Assembly (NCBI GenBank): GCA_051252415.1
Contig: JBPOGA010000012.1
Coordinates: 47,701 to 111,700 of the forward strand
Origin: JBPOFY01 sp051252415
GTDB lineage: Bacteria; Verrucomicrobiota; Verrucomicrobiia; Opitutales; Coraliomargaritaceae
DNA: 64,000 bases
Direction: 5' to 3'
This document shows, piece by piece, positions 53,296-62,156 of the stretch; position 1 is the first letter of the stretch; each line of letters starts with the position of its first letter. The notes below the pieces were generated by a model. That model did no database searches. It had not been told where the DNA came from and worked only from the letters and a program-made list of their open reading frames with translations. The translations under genes and the position numbers were made by a program.

Positions 53296-54654
53296 ATGAA
53301 ATTAATTGATTTAAATCGTCATGGTGAGATCGGTGCCAACTCAACTTACTTTCAAATCGGGGATTTCCATATCCTCGTCGATAGCGGCCTACACCCGAAA
53401 TGCATGGGCTACGACGCCCTTCCAGATTTTGAGCCGATCGAAGATATCGAGCTCGATGTGATCGTGCTGACGCACTGCCACCTCGATCACGTCGGTTCAC
53501 TGCCAATCATCGCGTCGCACAATCCAGATACCCCCGTCATCACCACCGCTCCCAATGCTGAACTCGCGCCGCGCATGCTGCGTAACTCGATCAATGTGAT
53601 GAAGCGCCAACGCGAAGAGCACGGCATCACGGATTATCCGCTCTTTCTACATCGGGATGTCATTGAACTGACTAAACAATTTGTCGAACAACGTTTCGGG
53701 CACGGCGAAATTTACCGTAAAGGCAATGAAACTCTGGAAGTCATCCTCCACCCTGCAGGTCACGTTGTCGGTGCCGCTGCTGTGGAATTCATTCATAATG
53801 GCCGCCGTGTCGTATTTTCAGGTGACGTGCTCTTCGATGCACAACGCACACTTCCTGGAGCGCATTTGCCTGAAGGAAAAATTGACACACTCATCCTCGA
53901 GACCACGCGGGGCGCCAAAGCCCGCGATCCATCGCGAACACGTGCGAGCGAAATAGACAGACTGATTACACAGGTTGAAAAAATCTTGGAGCGAGATGGC
54001 AGCTGCTTAATCCCGGTGTTCGCCCTGGGACGTATGCAGGAGATGTTCAAGATCATCTTTGAAGCCCGTATCGCGGGTCGCCTCCCCAAATGCCCAGTTC
54101 ATGCCGCGGGACTCGGCATGGATATTTGTAATTACTTTGAAAAGATCCGCAAACGCACGCAACTCATCGACTTCGACATCAGTATGCTAGAAAAAATGGA
54201 TGTGCGCTCCGTCGACATGAATATGCGTCCAGGACGCGACATGCCACGCAAAGGCATCTACATCGTCAGCAGCGGTATGATGGTAAATCACACACCGTCG
54301 TATAAGATAGCCGCATCGCTGTTACCACATGCACAAAACGGCATTTGCTTCGTCGGTTACTGTGATCCAGATACCCCTGGCGGCAAACTACTTGAGGAAC
54401 GCGATAGCGGCAGCTTTTTCTTTGATGTGCTCGATTACAGCGCCCCGATACGTGCTTCGGTTGATCAGTTTGACCTAAGTGGGCACGCTGACCGTGAAGA
54501 ACTCACCGATTATGCGGTGCAAACTGAGGCACGTGTCATCATACTGAATCATGGTGATGTGGAGGCGCGTAAATGGTTTGAAGAAACACTTCACCAGCGC
54601 ATGCCAAACACTACCGTGATAAATCCAACACCTAGTAGGCTTTACACTGTTTAA
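53296..54654 (+). CDS. Metallo-beta-lactamase/beta-CASP RNA-processing nuclease
   Basis: 452 aa. Metal motif LTHCHLDHVGSLPII (HxHxDH, about 57-71); GHVVGAAAVEF and VFSGDVLFD for the second zinc; and the beta-CASP half with SSGMMVNHTP and QFDLSGHADREELTDY. It resembles CPSF73/Ysh1-like archaeal and bacterial nucleases, not RNase J (no C-terminal extension). It forms a two-gene unit with apaG. Confidence 0.88.
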   Translation: MKLIDLNRHGEIGANSTYFQIGDFHILVDSGLHPKCMGYDALPDFEPIEDIELDVIVLTHCHLDHVGSLPIIASHNPDTPVITTAPNAELAPRMLRNSINVMKRQREEHGITDYPLFLHRDVIELTKQFVEQRFGHGEIYRKGNETLEVILHPAGHVVGAAAVEFIHNGRRVVFSGDVLFDAQRTLPGAHLPEGKIDTLILETTRGAKARDPSRTRASEIDRLITQVEKILERDGSCLIPVFALGRMQEMFKIIFEARIAGRLPKCPVHAAGLGMDICNYFEKIRKRTQLIDFDISMLEKMDVRSVDMNMRPGRDMPRKGIYIVSSGMMVNHTPSYKIAASLLPHAQNGICFVGYCDPDTPGGKLLEERDSGSFFFDVLDYSAPIRASVDQFDLSGHADREELTDYAVQTEARVIILNHGDVEARKWFEETLHQRMPNTTVINPTPSRLYTV

Positions 54655-54678
54655 AAATAGGTTATTTTCACGTTTCTA

Positions 54679-55089
54679 ATGACTATGAAATTTAGTTACC
54701 AAATCATAAAAGAGCACAAACTTGTCGTAGAGGAGGTCTCTGGCAGAGTCACCCTCGAAGGACTCGCCCAAAAAACAAACTCCTTATATTCTGATCCAGA
54801 TTATGACCCCACCTTCGTTGGAGTTGCCGACTACCGTCTTGCTACCGCACAAATCACACGGACTGAACTTTACGGATTTGCGAAATTCATTAATGGTCAC
54901 GAGCAATTCGGACAAGCCAAGTGGGCAATCCTTGCAGATGACCCGATGGTAGTCGCATTCAGCCAAATTTTCCAACAACGCATGATTAAGACCGACGTCA
55001 TCGAAGTATTCAGCACGCCTGAAGCGGCAGCAAACTACATCGGCAACCCAGCGGCTCTAGACTACATCAAGCAATATCCAATGATTTAA
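54679..55089 (+). CDS. Small cytosolic protein, SpoIIAA/STAS-like layout
   Basis: 136 aa with alternating strands and helices: VVEEVSGRVTLEGLAQKT, FVGVADYRLA, WAILADDPMVVAFSQIFQ, VIEVFSTPEAAANYIG. The final EAAxxxI/L helix and overall pattern fit SpoIIAA-like STAS proteins, but no signature is strong. It overlaps the convergent next gene by four bases at their stops. Confidence 0.65.
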   Translation: MTMKFSYQIIKEHKLVVEEVSGRVTLEGLAQKTNSLYSDPDYDPTFVGVADYRLATAQITRTELYGFAKFINGHEQFGQAKWAILADDPMVVAFSQIFQQRMIKTDVIEVFSTPEAAANYIGNPAALDYIKQYPMI

Positions 55090-56048
55090 CGCCCGAATAA
55101 ACCTGAGAGTTTACCGAGCAAACCACCGCCCGCTGTTCCAGAAGTCGCCGAAATTCCAAAATGAACACGCGCCAATGCGAGCGCAACACGCTCTACTTTA
55201 GTATCATTGATAGGTATAAAGAAGCGTTCTGGCATTTCCTCGCTCTTAAAAAGTTCTTTCAGTTCCTGCGCCTCGACTGAAAACCATCGGCACAATTCAG
55301 CGACTTCTACAAGCGCCGCCTTTAACTGAGCTTCAGAAAACGAATCGCTACCTCTTTGACGGGTATCAGATTCCTCTTCGTTAAGTTCCACGCCCGACTG
55401 ATATAACAGTTCATACTGTAAAGGCTTATTCAGGTCTTTCGCTGCCAAGCCAATTGCCTCTGGGAGGTATAGTCCAAGGTCACCGCGGCGCCATGGTATA
55501 TGTTTGCGAATACCCACCTCATCCTTATGCGCGAGGCTATTCAAAAATGCTTTCAAGTCATCGCCCTCTTTCACATCCGATGTGAGTGTTTGCCCATACT
55601 GCACGACATCCAAAACAGTGTTTAGATCTTCATTCTGTATCAGCATCTGCGTCTCTGGCGCGAAGTGAACAAATTGTGCAGGATAATCCACTGCCACATT
55701 AAGACGCTTTAAAATGATGCCGAAGGTATGGTCCACTTCACTTTCCATCTCCACCTTATCGGCCATATCACCGAATGGATCATCGAATGCCAATGTCTCA
55801 CGTAGTATATCCATCAGTTTGTGGATACGGCTTTTCTTGCCAATCAAGCCAGGCACCGAATTCAATTCCTCTAAGGAATATTCGATATACTTCGCCGGCG
55901 TCTCATCACTCCCCTTGAAAGGCCATGAGACACCTACATTTTGTCCCAACTTTGCGATTTCCGTCTCATTTAAAATAGAATTAAAGAAACGGCGGCATAT
56001 ATACTCCCACTCTTCTACGGAATATTTCTCCAAGTTTTGTTTAGACAT
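55086..56048 (-). CDS. Conserved-looking cytosolic protein of unknown function
   Basis: 320 aa, acidic, mainly helical, without signal or membrane segments. A glycine-rich end (GTAGGGLLGKLSGLFGR) could be a short membrane-association tail. I recognise no family. It ends against the STAS-like gene and is followed upstream by a 200-base gap with nothing visible. Confidence 0.65.
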   Translation of the reverse strand: MSKQNLEKYSVEEWEYICRRFFNSILNETEIAKLGQNVGVSWPFKGSDETPAKYIEYSLEELNSVPGLIGKKSRIHKLMDILRETLAFDDPFGDMADKVEMESEVDHTFGIILKRLNVAVDYPAQFVHFAPETQMLIQNEDLNTVLDVVQYGQTLTSDVKEGDDLKAFLNSLAHKDEVGIRKHIPWRRGDLGLYLPEAIGLAAKDLNKPLQYELLYQSGVELNEEESDTRQRGSDSFSEAQLKAALVEVAELCRWFSVEAQELKELFKSEEMPERFFIPINDTKVERVALALARVHFGISATSGTAGGGLLGKLSGLFGR

Positions 56049-56250
56049 ATAACTAAATTGTAAGCCTGAATTCAGGATTGTAAAATTGCTTAGGTAATAG
56101 ACACGTCAGCTTTCCAGTAAACACAGGACGTTATTGATACTAGACGAGCCAAGACGCCTAAATAATCAGAAGAATAGCCCCACGTGCAACTGCAAAGATG
56201 CCCTGCGGGAGGATTAGATAAATGATGAGACTGGCCTGACACGATGACCG

Positions 56251-57234
56251 TCAGCTTTTCAAAATACGCATATAATTAGCTCGCTCAAACGCTTCAGGGT
56301 CAAGGCAATTACGGTAGTTCATACAACCCCGCAGCTGATCTAAATCTGTATATCCTGCTTCAGCCATCCAATTGCGGAGCTCTTTCAAGATCTCCGCAAC
56401 TCGCTCTGGGCCATTAATCAACAAAGTCGACACCAGTTGAATGGTATCCGCACCTGCCATCAGGGCTTTGACTGCATCAACTCCAGTGTGTACGCCGCCA
56501 GATACCGACAACTGACAGTCCACACGCCCACTCAGCAGGGCCAACCACCGCAGGCGCATCAATAGTTCTTGAGAATAGGACAGCTTCAAGTTCGGTTCGA
56601 TCTCCAATGTATCGATATTGATATCTGGCTGATAAAAACGATTAAAGAGCACCAGCGCATCAACACCAGACTCACTCAAACGCTTGGAAAAATGAGGCAA
56701 TGCCGTGAACGAAGTCGATAATTTCACAATCAGTGGAATCGAGATTCGTTTACGAATCGCAGAGATAATGCGAATGTAGCGAGCTTCTATATCCTCAGCA
56801 CTCTCATCAAAACGTGTAGCTAAGCAATATAGGTTCAATTCCAGCGCATCGGCTCCCGAGCTCTCCATTAGAGATGCATAACGCATCCATTCCCCCACAC
56901 GATTACCATTGAGAGAGCCAATCACCGGGATATCCACGGCCTCCTTCACCTTTTGCAACTGCTCCAAATACGCATCGACTCCGCGGTCCAGCAAATCGAT
57001 CTCGGGAAAATAAGACGCAGCCTCTATAAATGAATGCTCATACGCATCGGTGTGCGCATTTGCACCAATCATATTCTGCGTAATTTGCTCTTCAAAGAGT
57101 GAATACATGGTAATCGCACTCATCCCAGCATCTTCGAGTGCGCGCACTTTGCTCAAGTCACCCGAAAGTGGCGAAGCTCCAGCAATCAATGGGTTCTTCA
57201 GTTCTAGGCCGAGGTAGTTCGTTTGAAGGTTCAT
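56251..57234 (-). CDS. Dihydroorotate dehydrogenase-like FMN protein
   Basis: 327 aa TIM barrel. MNLQTNYLGLELKNPLIAGASPLSG; VIGSLNGNRVGEWM; ALELNLYC (FMN and substrate side chain region); PLIVKLSTSF; SGGVHTGVDAVKALMAGADTIQL for the phosphate. It matches the 'dihydroorotate dehydrogenase-like' group, related to PreA/DHPDH, whose real substrate is often unclear. Ends the chromosomal backbone before the cassette array. Confidence 0.85.
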   Translation of the reverse strand: MNLQTNYLGLELKNPLIAGASPLSGDLSKVRALEDAGMSAITMYSLFEEQITQNMIGANAHTDAYEHSFIEAASYFPEIDLLDRGVDAYLEQLQKVKEAVDIPVIGSLNGNRVGEWMRYASLMESSGADALELNLYCLATRFDESAEDIEARYIRIISAIRKRISIPLIVKLSTSFTALPHFSKRLSESGVDALVLFNRFYQPDINIDTLEIEPNLKLSYSQELLMRLRWLALLSGRVDCQLSVSGGVHTGVDAVKALMAGADTIQLVSTLLINGPERVAEILKELRNWMAEAGYTDLDQLRGCMNYRNCLDPEAFERANYMRILKS

Positions 57235-57273
57235 AACGGTTTCATCTGAAAGTGCCCTGTTTAATCGCTTGTC

Positions 57274-57329
57274 GCTAAGGATCCCGTCTGCAAAGCACCG
57301 CGTAACGGAGTAGTCATATCCACCTTAGC
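57274..57329 (-). repeat. Possible degenerate attC remnant at array end
   Basis: GCTAAGG (57274) and CCTTAGC (57323-57329) are inverted ends. Between them CCGCGTAACGGAGTAGTCAT resembles the internal part of attC 10 (GCGTAACGGAGTTGATAC). It is not a good full site. The rest of 57235-57531 holds no gene. Confidence 0.35.
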
Positions 57330-57531
57330 AATTAGTATTACTAAACAAATACCAAGATCTCGCAACCTAAGCTTATAGGAATCGCCCATTATTTACTACG
57401 ACTTATAGGCACCATTAGCGAGCAAGGCATAAGAACAACGAGCCGCTCAGATCTCTCGAAATACATGGACGGCACGGAACGCCCCCATTCAGCCCGATCC
57501 TCCACTTAGCAGAACCTCGTGTCCAATTTTC

Positions 57532-57604
57532 TCAGGACGTCAAAGTGTATCACGGAGTGAAGCGCGGAGCGCGTAACGGAGTTGATACCACTGCCTTGAT
57601 ATAC
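57532..57604 (-). repeat. attC 10 (last site of the array)
   Basis: R'' GTATATC (57598-57604) matches the start of its cassette (G-ATATAC at attC 9). R' reads GTCCTGA (57532-57538), which is neither GTT nor GAT: it is probably chromosomal flank. Centre shared with sites 7 and 8 (GCGCTCCGCGCTTCA). Confidence 0.85.
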
Positions 57605-57611
57605 ATCTTTT

Positions 57612-58106
57612 TTAGAAGGATAGGTGAAGGATTCCGAAGTGGTTAGCTGCTACTTTTTCCAAAGCCTTGATGAAGTCATCGTGCACCTTAGAATATGCTT
57701 CGATTGTCTCACTATGCTCGGATTTTGGCAACCCCTGATCTTCGGTCAGAAACGCTGAAATTTTCTCTTGGTCAATGGGGGTCTGCTTGAGCTGCCCGAG
57801 CAAGTCTCTAGCCCGCTCAGATTTGATGGTCGAAAAATAATCATCCACTGGATGAAAGTATTCGCCGAAGACATTCAGGTATACCTCCAAGTAGTCGACT
57901 AGTAGGAAACCTGAATATTGGAACTCAAACTTCGGTTCATTTTGTTTGTCCAAAAACTCCCACAGGTATTGATCGCCGACCTCTTCTGTTTTTGTGAAGA
58001 AAAGCATTCGTTTTGAAGTAACCGTTCTTTTCTCATTTTCTTTTGCCAGCTTAAAGCCTTCACGAAGAGCTTCTGGTAATATGTAGAATGTGGCGATGCA
58101 AGACAT
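57612..58106 (-). CDS. Cassette 10 protein, unknown
   Basis: 164 aa, soluble, start ATG 58106, 16 bases inside the cassette. Begins MSCIATFYILPEALREGFKL; later YSGFLLVDYLEVYLNVFGEYF. I do not recognise a family; the start recalls DUF1877-like proteins only loosely. No toxin or enzyme motif seen. Confidence 0.7.
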   Translation of the reverse strand: MSCIATFYILPEALREGFKLAKENEKRTVTSKRMLFFTKTEEVGDQYLWEFLDKQNEPKFEFQYSGFLLVDYLEVYLNVFGEYFHPVDDYFSTIKSERARDLLGQLKQTPIDQEKISAFLTEDQGLPKSEHSETIEAYSKVHDDFIKALEKVAANHFGILHLSF

Positions 58107-58116
58107 GGCTTTTTTT

Positions 58117-58188
58117 GTATATCGTTGAGGATGAGCGCGACATGGAGGCGGAGCCGTAATGTCGTTGTCTCACTCCGTCTTGTTAGAT
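58117..58188 (-). repeat. attC 9
   Basis: R'' ATCTAAC (58182-58188), complementary to the start of cassette 9 (G-TTAGAT). R' GATATAC (58117-58123). The centre is unlike the other sites (GTAATGTCG region). Confidence 0.88.
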
Positions 58189-58190
58189 CA

Positions 58191-59315
58191 TTAACCTTCG
58201 GCATCATTAAGGTCTTCAGCTGAAAATAGATCCTCTTGAAGCGGTGTTATTTCGTATTCAGATAGACTTTCTAACTCGATCTGGAGAATCGAATCAAATT
58301 TATCACTGAGCGCCTTGTGCCTTCTTTTCCGATTTCCGAGGTCGGAACTTGCACGAATGGATTTGCCATATGAAACAACTTCAGCGTCCAACTCGACGAC
58401 TTCACTTTCCTCTGTGCTGAGAAACTTATTAACTCCAGTCGCAAAACCATCGAGAGACTTCCTAAACGTGGCTCTCCGCTCTTTTTCAAGGGGCAAAAAT
58501 TGCTGGTGACTAGCTAGGTAAAGGAAGAGCGAATAAAAGTCGGTCTTCTTTTTCCACCTTGTATTTTTTATGTCTGGAAGGAGCATCTCTAGTTCAAGCA
58601 GAACTTTTTTAAAAGTCTCTCTTAGATCGTCTGCCTGTTCAAACTCCTCTTCATATAAAGCGTAATACTTATCGATAGTTTCCTTCTTGTTTTGATGCCC
58701 ATGAACAATAGCGATAGACAGCTCAGAAACATATTCCACGTCCATCATCCGACGGACATTCAGCGGCGTGAAAATTCCAGTAGTGCTCCAATACGAATAA
58801 TTAGATATTTCCTGCATTGTCTGAAGGAATGGCCCCCAGTATGTTGCTTGTCGTAGTTCTTGTGCATTAAGAGCAACAACATTCTTGTTAAGGCGCTGAA
58901 AAATAGCGCGAATGTCGTCGTCTGACATATCGGGTAAGATTCTCACTATGAATATATAAGAAAATATTTTCTTCTTATCCTCACCTGAGAGATCATCGAA
59001 ATCCATCCCGCCCCAGGTTGGTGACTCATCTGGTTTTATTTTGAATTTGCCTTCAATAAAATCCAAGCAAGATCTTATTCTCTGCTGACCATCGATGATA
59101 ACATGTTGCTCGTTACCATCCTCATCTACAAATTCCTGCATGTAGATTTCTGGAATCGGATATCCATTCAAAATCGAGTCGATGAGAAAACTTTTTTGGG
59201 GGTGCGTCCAAACTGGATTCCGTTGAAACGGTGGTTTCATCTGCAAATCCCCAGTATCATTAGCTTTTTTAAACCAAACTATGGTTCGGTTTGTTGTATT
59301 TAAATATTTAGACAT
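58191..59315 (-). CDS. DUF262 (GmrSD N-like) protein, second gene of cassette 9
   Basis: 374 aa. FQRNPVWTHPQKSFLIDSIL, then IPEIYMQEF and the hallmark VIIDGQQRIRSCLDFIEGKF (DGQQR, about 72-92) place it in the DUF262/ParB-like fold, known from GmrSD/BrxU type IV restriction enzymes as the NTP-binding half. No C-terminal HNH nuclease motif is evident. It starts three bases after the nucleotidyltransferase stop with GAGGAA as ribosome site, so the pair is cotranslated. Anti-phage function is an inference. Confidence 0.88.
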   Translation of the reverse strand: MSKYLNTTNRTIVWFKKANDTGDLQMKPPFQRNPVWTHPQKSFLIDSILNGYPIPEIYMQEFVDEDGNEQHVIIDGQQRIRSCLDFIEGKFKIKPDESPTWGGMDFDDLSGEDKKKIFSYIFIVRILPDMSDDDIRAIFQRLNKNVVALNAQELRQATYWGPFLQTMQEISNYSYWSTTGIFTPLNVRRMMDVEYVSELSIAIVHGHQNKKETIDKYYALYEEEFEQADDLRETFKKVLLELEMLLPDIKNTRWKKKTDFYSLFLYLASHQQFLPLEKERRATFRKSLDGFATGVNKFLSTEESEVVELDAEVVSYGKSIRASSDLGNRKRRHKALSDKFDSILQIELESLSEYEITPLQEDLFSAEDLNDAEG

Positions 59316-59318
59316 CTT

Positions 59319-59909
59319 TTATTCCTCTTCTAGTTCTTTTGTTCTCAAATTTTTCAAGTTAGCGACATGGTATGACCTCAAGCATTCAAAGTCTTTATAA
59401 ATTCTTGCCTTAATTGACCGGTTTTTCGTCGGCTTCATCTCAGCCATCTCTTGAAGAGCTGAAGACCATTGCTTTCCAAAGGGCAGGACGTGGAGAATCT
59501 TATCGGTAGCTATTGTCCCCCAATAAATATATTTTTCTACATGGTCTTTCACTGACTGTTTCGCTGCTGGTGACAGGCTATGCCTTTTGTTGCCGAGATG
59601 CCGTAATTCCCTCCAAGACTCAGAGAAAAAATGTTCAGAAACAATTGCTAGATCAATGTCGGAACTATCATCAAACAACTTGAAGTTTTTGTATGGATTG
59701 AGGCTCACTCCAAATGCTGCACTACCAGTAATCTTAACTTCTGCAGGGTCTACTTCAATCATTGAAGCGAAAGTTCCTCTCCATTTTTCGTATGCAACCG
59801 AATCTCCATTAAAAATTACTGGGATCCTTTCGAGTATCCAAGTTGAGACCAGCAATTTCGGATCTTCTGCAGTCAGATCTCTCCGGAATTCGTTTTTTGC
59901 TGTTTCCAT
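59319..59909 (-). CDS. Nucleotidyltransferase-like protein, first gene of cassette 9
   Basis: 196 aa, ATG 59909, ten bases inside the cassette. ITGSAAFGVSLNP and SSDIDLAIVSEHFF form the GS...DxD core of the DNA-polymerase-beta-type nucleotidyltransferases (about 61-97). A basic helical C-terminus follows. Such proteins may modify a partner with NMP or make a signal nucleotide; the paired DUF262 protein is the obvious candidate partner (inference). Confidence 0.8.
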   Translation of the reverse strand: METAKNEFRRDLTAEDPKLLVSTWILERIPVIFNGDSVAYEKWRGTFASMIEVDPAEVKITGSAAFGVSLNPYKNFKLFDDSSDIDLAIVSEHFFSESWRELRHLGNKRHSLSPAAKQSVKDHVEKYIYWGTIATDKILHVLPFGKQWSSALQEMAEMKPTKNRSIKARIYKDFECLRSYHVANLKNLRTKELEEE

Positions 59910-59913
59910 CTTT

Positions 59914-59984
<71 letters not shown>

Positions 59985-59996
59985 GTGTTTTAGGTT

Positions 59997-60359
59997 TCAT
60001 CTTCGGGCTCCAGTATTCCAGAGATGCTCGAGGCAGTAGGCGACTCCTTTTACTTGTTTTTCGTGGCAATCAGCCCACATACACTCGTCGTCGGTAGTGC
60101 CACCTCGCTCCCGCAGTAGGAGTGCCTTTCGTTCTTCTATTCTCTTTGAATCACTCCATGCGTTTGGATCACTTACTCGAGATACGACCTGCCATGAATA
60201 CTTATCCCATTCATCGACTGCCCAAAGCTGCCCACATACTGGGCATTCACAGAGTTGCATCCAATCGCCAGTGTCAATTTTCCTTAATTTCTTTTCGAAA
60301 GCTCTCGGAGCTTGATCGATGTAGAAGACGTCATCTAGCGACTGGCATTTGCATTTCAT
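59997..60359 (-). CDS. Cassette 8 protein with Cys/His motifs, unknown
   Basis: 120 aa from ATG 60359. MKCKCQSLDD; LCECPVCGQLW (CxCxxC); and C-terminal CMWADCHEKQV with YCLEH. Enough Cys and His for one or two zinc sites. The WAVDEWDKYSWQVVSRV stretch is a short beta/helix core. Family not recognised. Confidence 0.7.
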   Translation of the reverse strand: MKCKCQSLDDVFYIDQAPRAFEKKLRKIDTGDWMQLCECPVCGQLWAVDEWDKYSWQVVSRVSDPNAWSDSKRIEERKALLLRERGGTTDDECMWADCHEKQVKGVAYCLEHLWNTGARR

Positions 60360-60365
60360 TCTTTT

Positions 60366-60436
60366 ACAGATCGTCGAGGTGTCTCAAGACTGAAGCGCGG
60401 AGCGCGTAAGGAATTGAGACGACCGACTGGTTGGGT
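60366..60436 (-). repeat. attC 7
   Basis: R'' ACCCAAC (60430-60436), complementary to G-TTGGGT at the start of cassette 7. R' GATCTGT (60366-60372). Confidence 0.92.
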
Positions 60437-60444
60437 CTGTTAGT

Positions 60445-60822
60445 TTATGAAGTAGCGCAGAAAGCTTCCGAGATCTGCTCTACTTGAGTTTGGAATTCTT
60501 TGTGTGAGTCGATTTTGATAACAGTGTTTGGCAAATGTTGTTCATAAAAACCTCGACTGTAATTGGGATTATCTAGGTTCCGAGAGTTCATTTCATTACA
60601 TTTGGTTAGCGCTGTATCATCTAGAGCAATCCAGAGTAGAATTCTGAGGCAATCAATGTCCTCTAATCGAATAATTCTCTTTCCTTCTGTTCCATCCAAT
60701 GTGATTAGCTGGTATCTGGGTGCTACTCCCGGTTGAAAGATTTTAGCACCTTTTGTTATTTTTTTGAGAGAAGCCATGTTCGAGGAAACTACGGCTATCA
60801 TGATGTATTGAGGCATGCTCAT
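60445..60822 (-). CDS. Cassette 7 protein, unknown
   Basis: 125 aa from ATG 60822 (AAAGAAA before it). Small alpha/beta protein: YIMIAVVSSNMASLKK, then RYQLITLDGTEGKRIIRLED, and a helical tail EFQTQVEQISEAFCATS. No motif recognised. Confidence 0.65.
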   Translation of the reverse strand: MSMPQYIMIAVVSSNMASLKKITKGAKIFQPGVAPRYQLITLDGTEGKRIIRLEDIDCLRILLWIALDDTALTKCNEMNSRNLDNPNYSRGFYEQHLPNTVIKIDSHKEFQTQVEQISEAFCATS

Positions 60823-60830
60823 TTTCTTTT

Positions 60831-60896
60831 ACCCAACGTCAAGAGGTGGCACGTAGTGAGGCACGAACGGAGTTGTCCACTCTCGCCTGGATCGAC
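60831..60896 (-). repeat. attC 6
   Basis: R'' GTCGATC (60890-60896), complementary to G-ATCGAC at the start of cassette 6. R' GTTGGGT (60831-60837). Overlaps the end of the Imm53 reading frame. Confidence 0.9.
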
Positions 60897-61207
60897 CCTT
60901 TCGATTTTGTGGTCCAGTCGGTGAAGATATGTAGGATTTCTTTCAATTTTGTTGGCCCTCCGCATCCAATAAACTGAGCACCTTCTTTTTTACAAAGTAG
61001 CCAGTCATCGCCTGATGATTCCGCGTCACTTCCAAGTCCATACTCTGTTTTCGTGAATTCTATTTTTTCTAATTCTGTCCCTTCGAGATCTACCGACACA
61101 CTCCAACCAGGATTATCGAGAGTATCGATTTTAATTCCAAAGCTATGCTCCCAATCTCCGTCGCACTGAGATTGATACCACTGCTGAATACTTTCGAGTT
61201 CTTTCAT
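60839..61207 (-). CDS. Immunity protein 53 family (cassette 6)
   Basis: 122 aa from ATG 61207. QQWYQSQCDGDWEHSFGIKI, then TLDNPGWSVSVDLEGTELE (about 8-45) is the Imm53 signature as I know it. Imm53 proteins occur in polymorphic-toxin immunity loci. The family domain ends near LHIFTDW (about residue 98); the last 24 residues are encoded by attC 6 itself, so a read-through tail. No toxin gene is beside it. Confidence 0.85.
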   Translation of the reverse strand: MKELESIQQWYQSQCDGDWEHSFGIKIDTLDNPGWSVSVDLEGTELEKIEFTKTEYGLGSDAESSGDDWLLCKKEGAQFIGCGGPTKLKEILHIFTDWTTKSKGSIQARVDNSVRASLRATS

Positions 61208-61216
61208 TATTTCTTC

Positions 61217-61290
61217 GTCGATCGTGGAGATGTGGCGCGGAGTGAGCGAGGGACGAGCGAACGGAGTTGCCCACTATCGTCTGGTTGTGC
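61217..61290 (-). repeat. attC 5
   Basis: R'' GCACAAC (61284-61290), complementary to G-TTGTGC at the start of cassette 5. R' GATCGAC (61217-61223). Centre close to site 3. Confidence 0.92.
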
Positions 61291-61301
61291 TTTCTAGGGG
61301 C

Positions 61302-62027
61302 TTACGTGCATCGATTTACGCAGAAGATGGTCCCACATAGACGACATAAGCAAAAATAGATTTCTGGTCCATATCCATCTGCCCCCCAAATGTCTAAGCC
61401 TTCGATTGGTTCAGATGGAATTGTAGCAATGACATCAACAGTGGCTTCTAACTTAGACCATTCACACTTCTTATTCTTACATTTCCATGTGATCTCCCCT
61501 TGCATTGGATAAATGAATCCGCCGAGCTGAATCATTCTAGATTCTTCAATTCTGTTCAGGACAATCTTGTCCGATTCGGGTGTTTTGTAGGCATCGTCTA
61601 CACGTGAGACTGTCAGAGCTCTGAATTCTTCATATGTAAGCTCTACTAGTGAAAATTCTTTCTCAGGTAGCTCTTCCGGATATGGATACTCTTCGTAGTC
61701 ATCATCTTCCTCTGGTTGATTGAAAAGCTTTATTTTTCTTTTTTTAGTTAGAGTATATTGAACTTCACCGCCACCAAAATCAAAGCATAGCGGGTAGTAG
61801 AGAGGAAGCGTCTTGATGTCTGGATCATCGCACTCCACAGGACACAGAGGGTCTGTTAGATCTAACTCCAAAATCTTTAGCATCGCTTTCTTACTTCCTT
61901 TGGGGATTGCACCTTGGTCTGTGGGTGCTCCGCCGAAACGATGACTGAAAGCTCCTTTATTGAAGACTACGCGACATGGTTTGGCGCGCTCTTTCTTGGA
62001 GAATTTGATGTCTTTATCGAATATCAT
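61302..62027 (-). CDS. Cassette 5 protein with C-terminal zinc-ribbon-like cysteines, unknown
   Basis: 241 aa from ATG 62027. Acidic middle (EEDDDYEEYPYPEELPE). C-terminal IQLGGFIYPMQGEITW, CKNKKC and later CLCRLCGTIFC could bind zinc. The LGGxxxP-Q and late Cys layout recalls DUF1963/YwqG-type proteins, but not firmly. Confidence 0.68.
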   Translation of the reverse strand: MIFDKDIKFSKKERAKPCRVVFNKGAFSHRFGGAPTDQGAIPKGSKKAMLKILELDLTDPLCPVECDDPDIKTLPLYYPLCFDFGGGEVQYTLTKKRKIKLFNQPEEDDDYEEYPYPEELPEKEFSLVELTYEEFRALTVSRVDDAYKTPESDKIVLNRIEESRMIQLGGFIYPMQGEITWKCKNKKCEWSKLEATVDVIATIPSEPIEGLDIWGADGYGPEIYFCLCRLCGTIFCVNRCT

Positions 62028-62034
62028 TTTATTA

Positions 62035-62095
62035 GCACAACGTGGAGCATAGTCGACGGCGCGTTAGCGACGTTGACTACTGCGTCTGGATCTAC
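62035..62095 (-). repeat. attC 4
   Basis: R'' GTAGATC (62089-62095), complementary to G-ATCTAC at the start of cassette 4. R' GTTGTGC (62035-62041). Nearly identical to attC 2 over the whole 61 bases except R''. Confidence 0.93.
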
Positions 62096-62156
62096 CTTTC
62101 ATTTGGTCGATTAGTTGTGACTGGTTCAATGCTCAATATCCTCTCTTTTTAATTGT

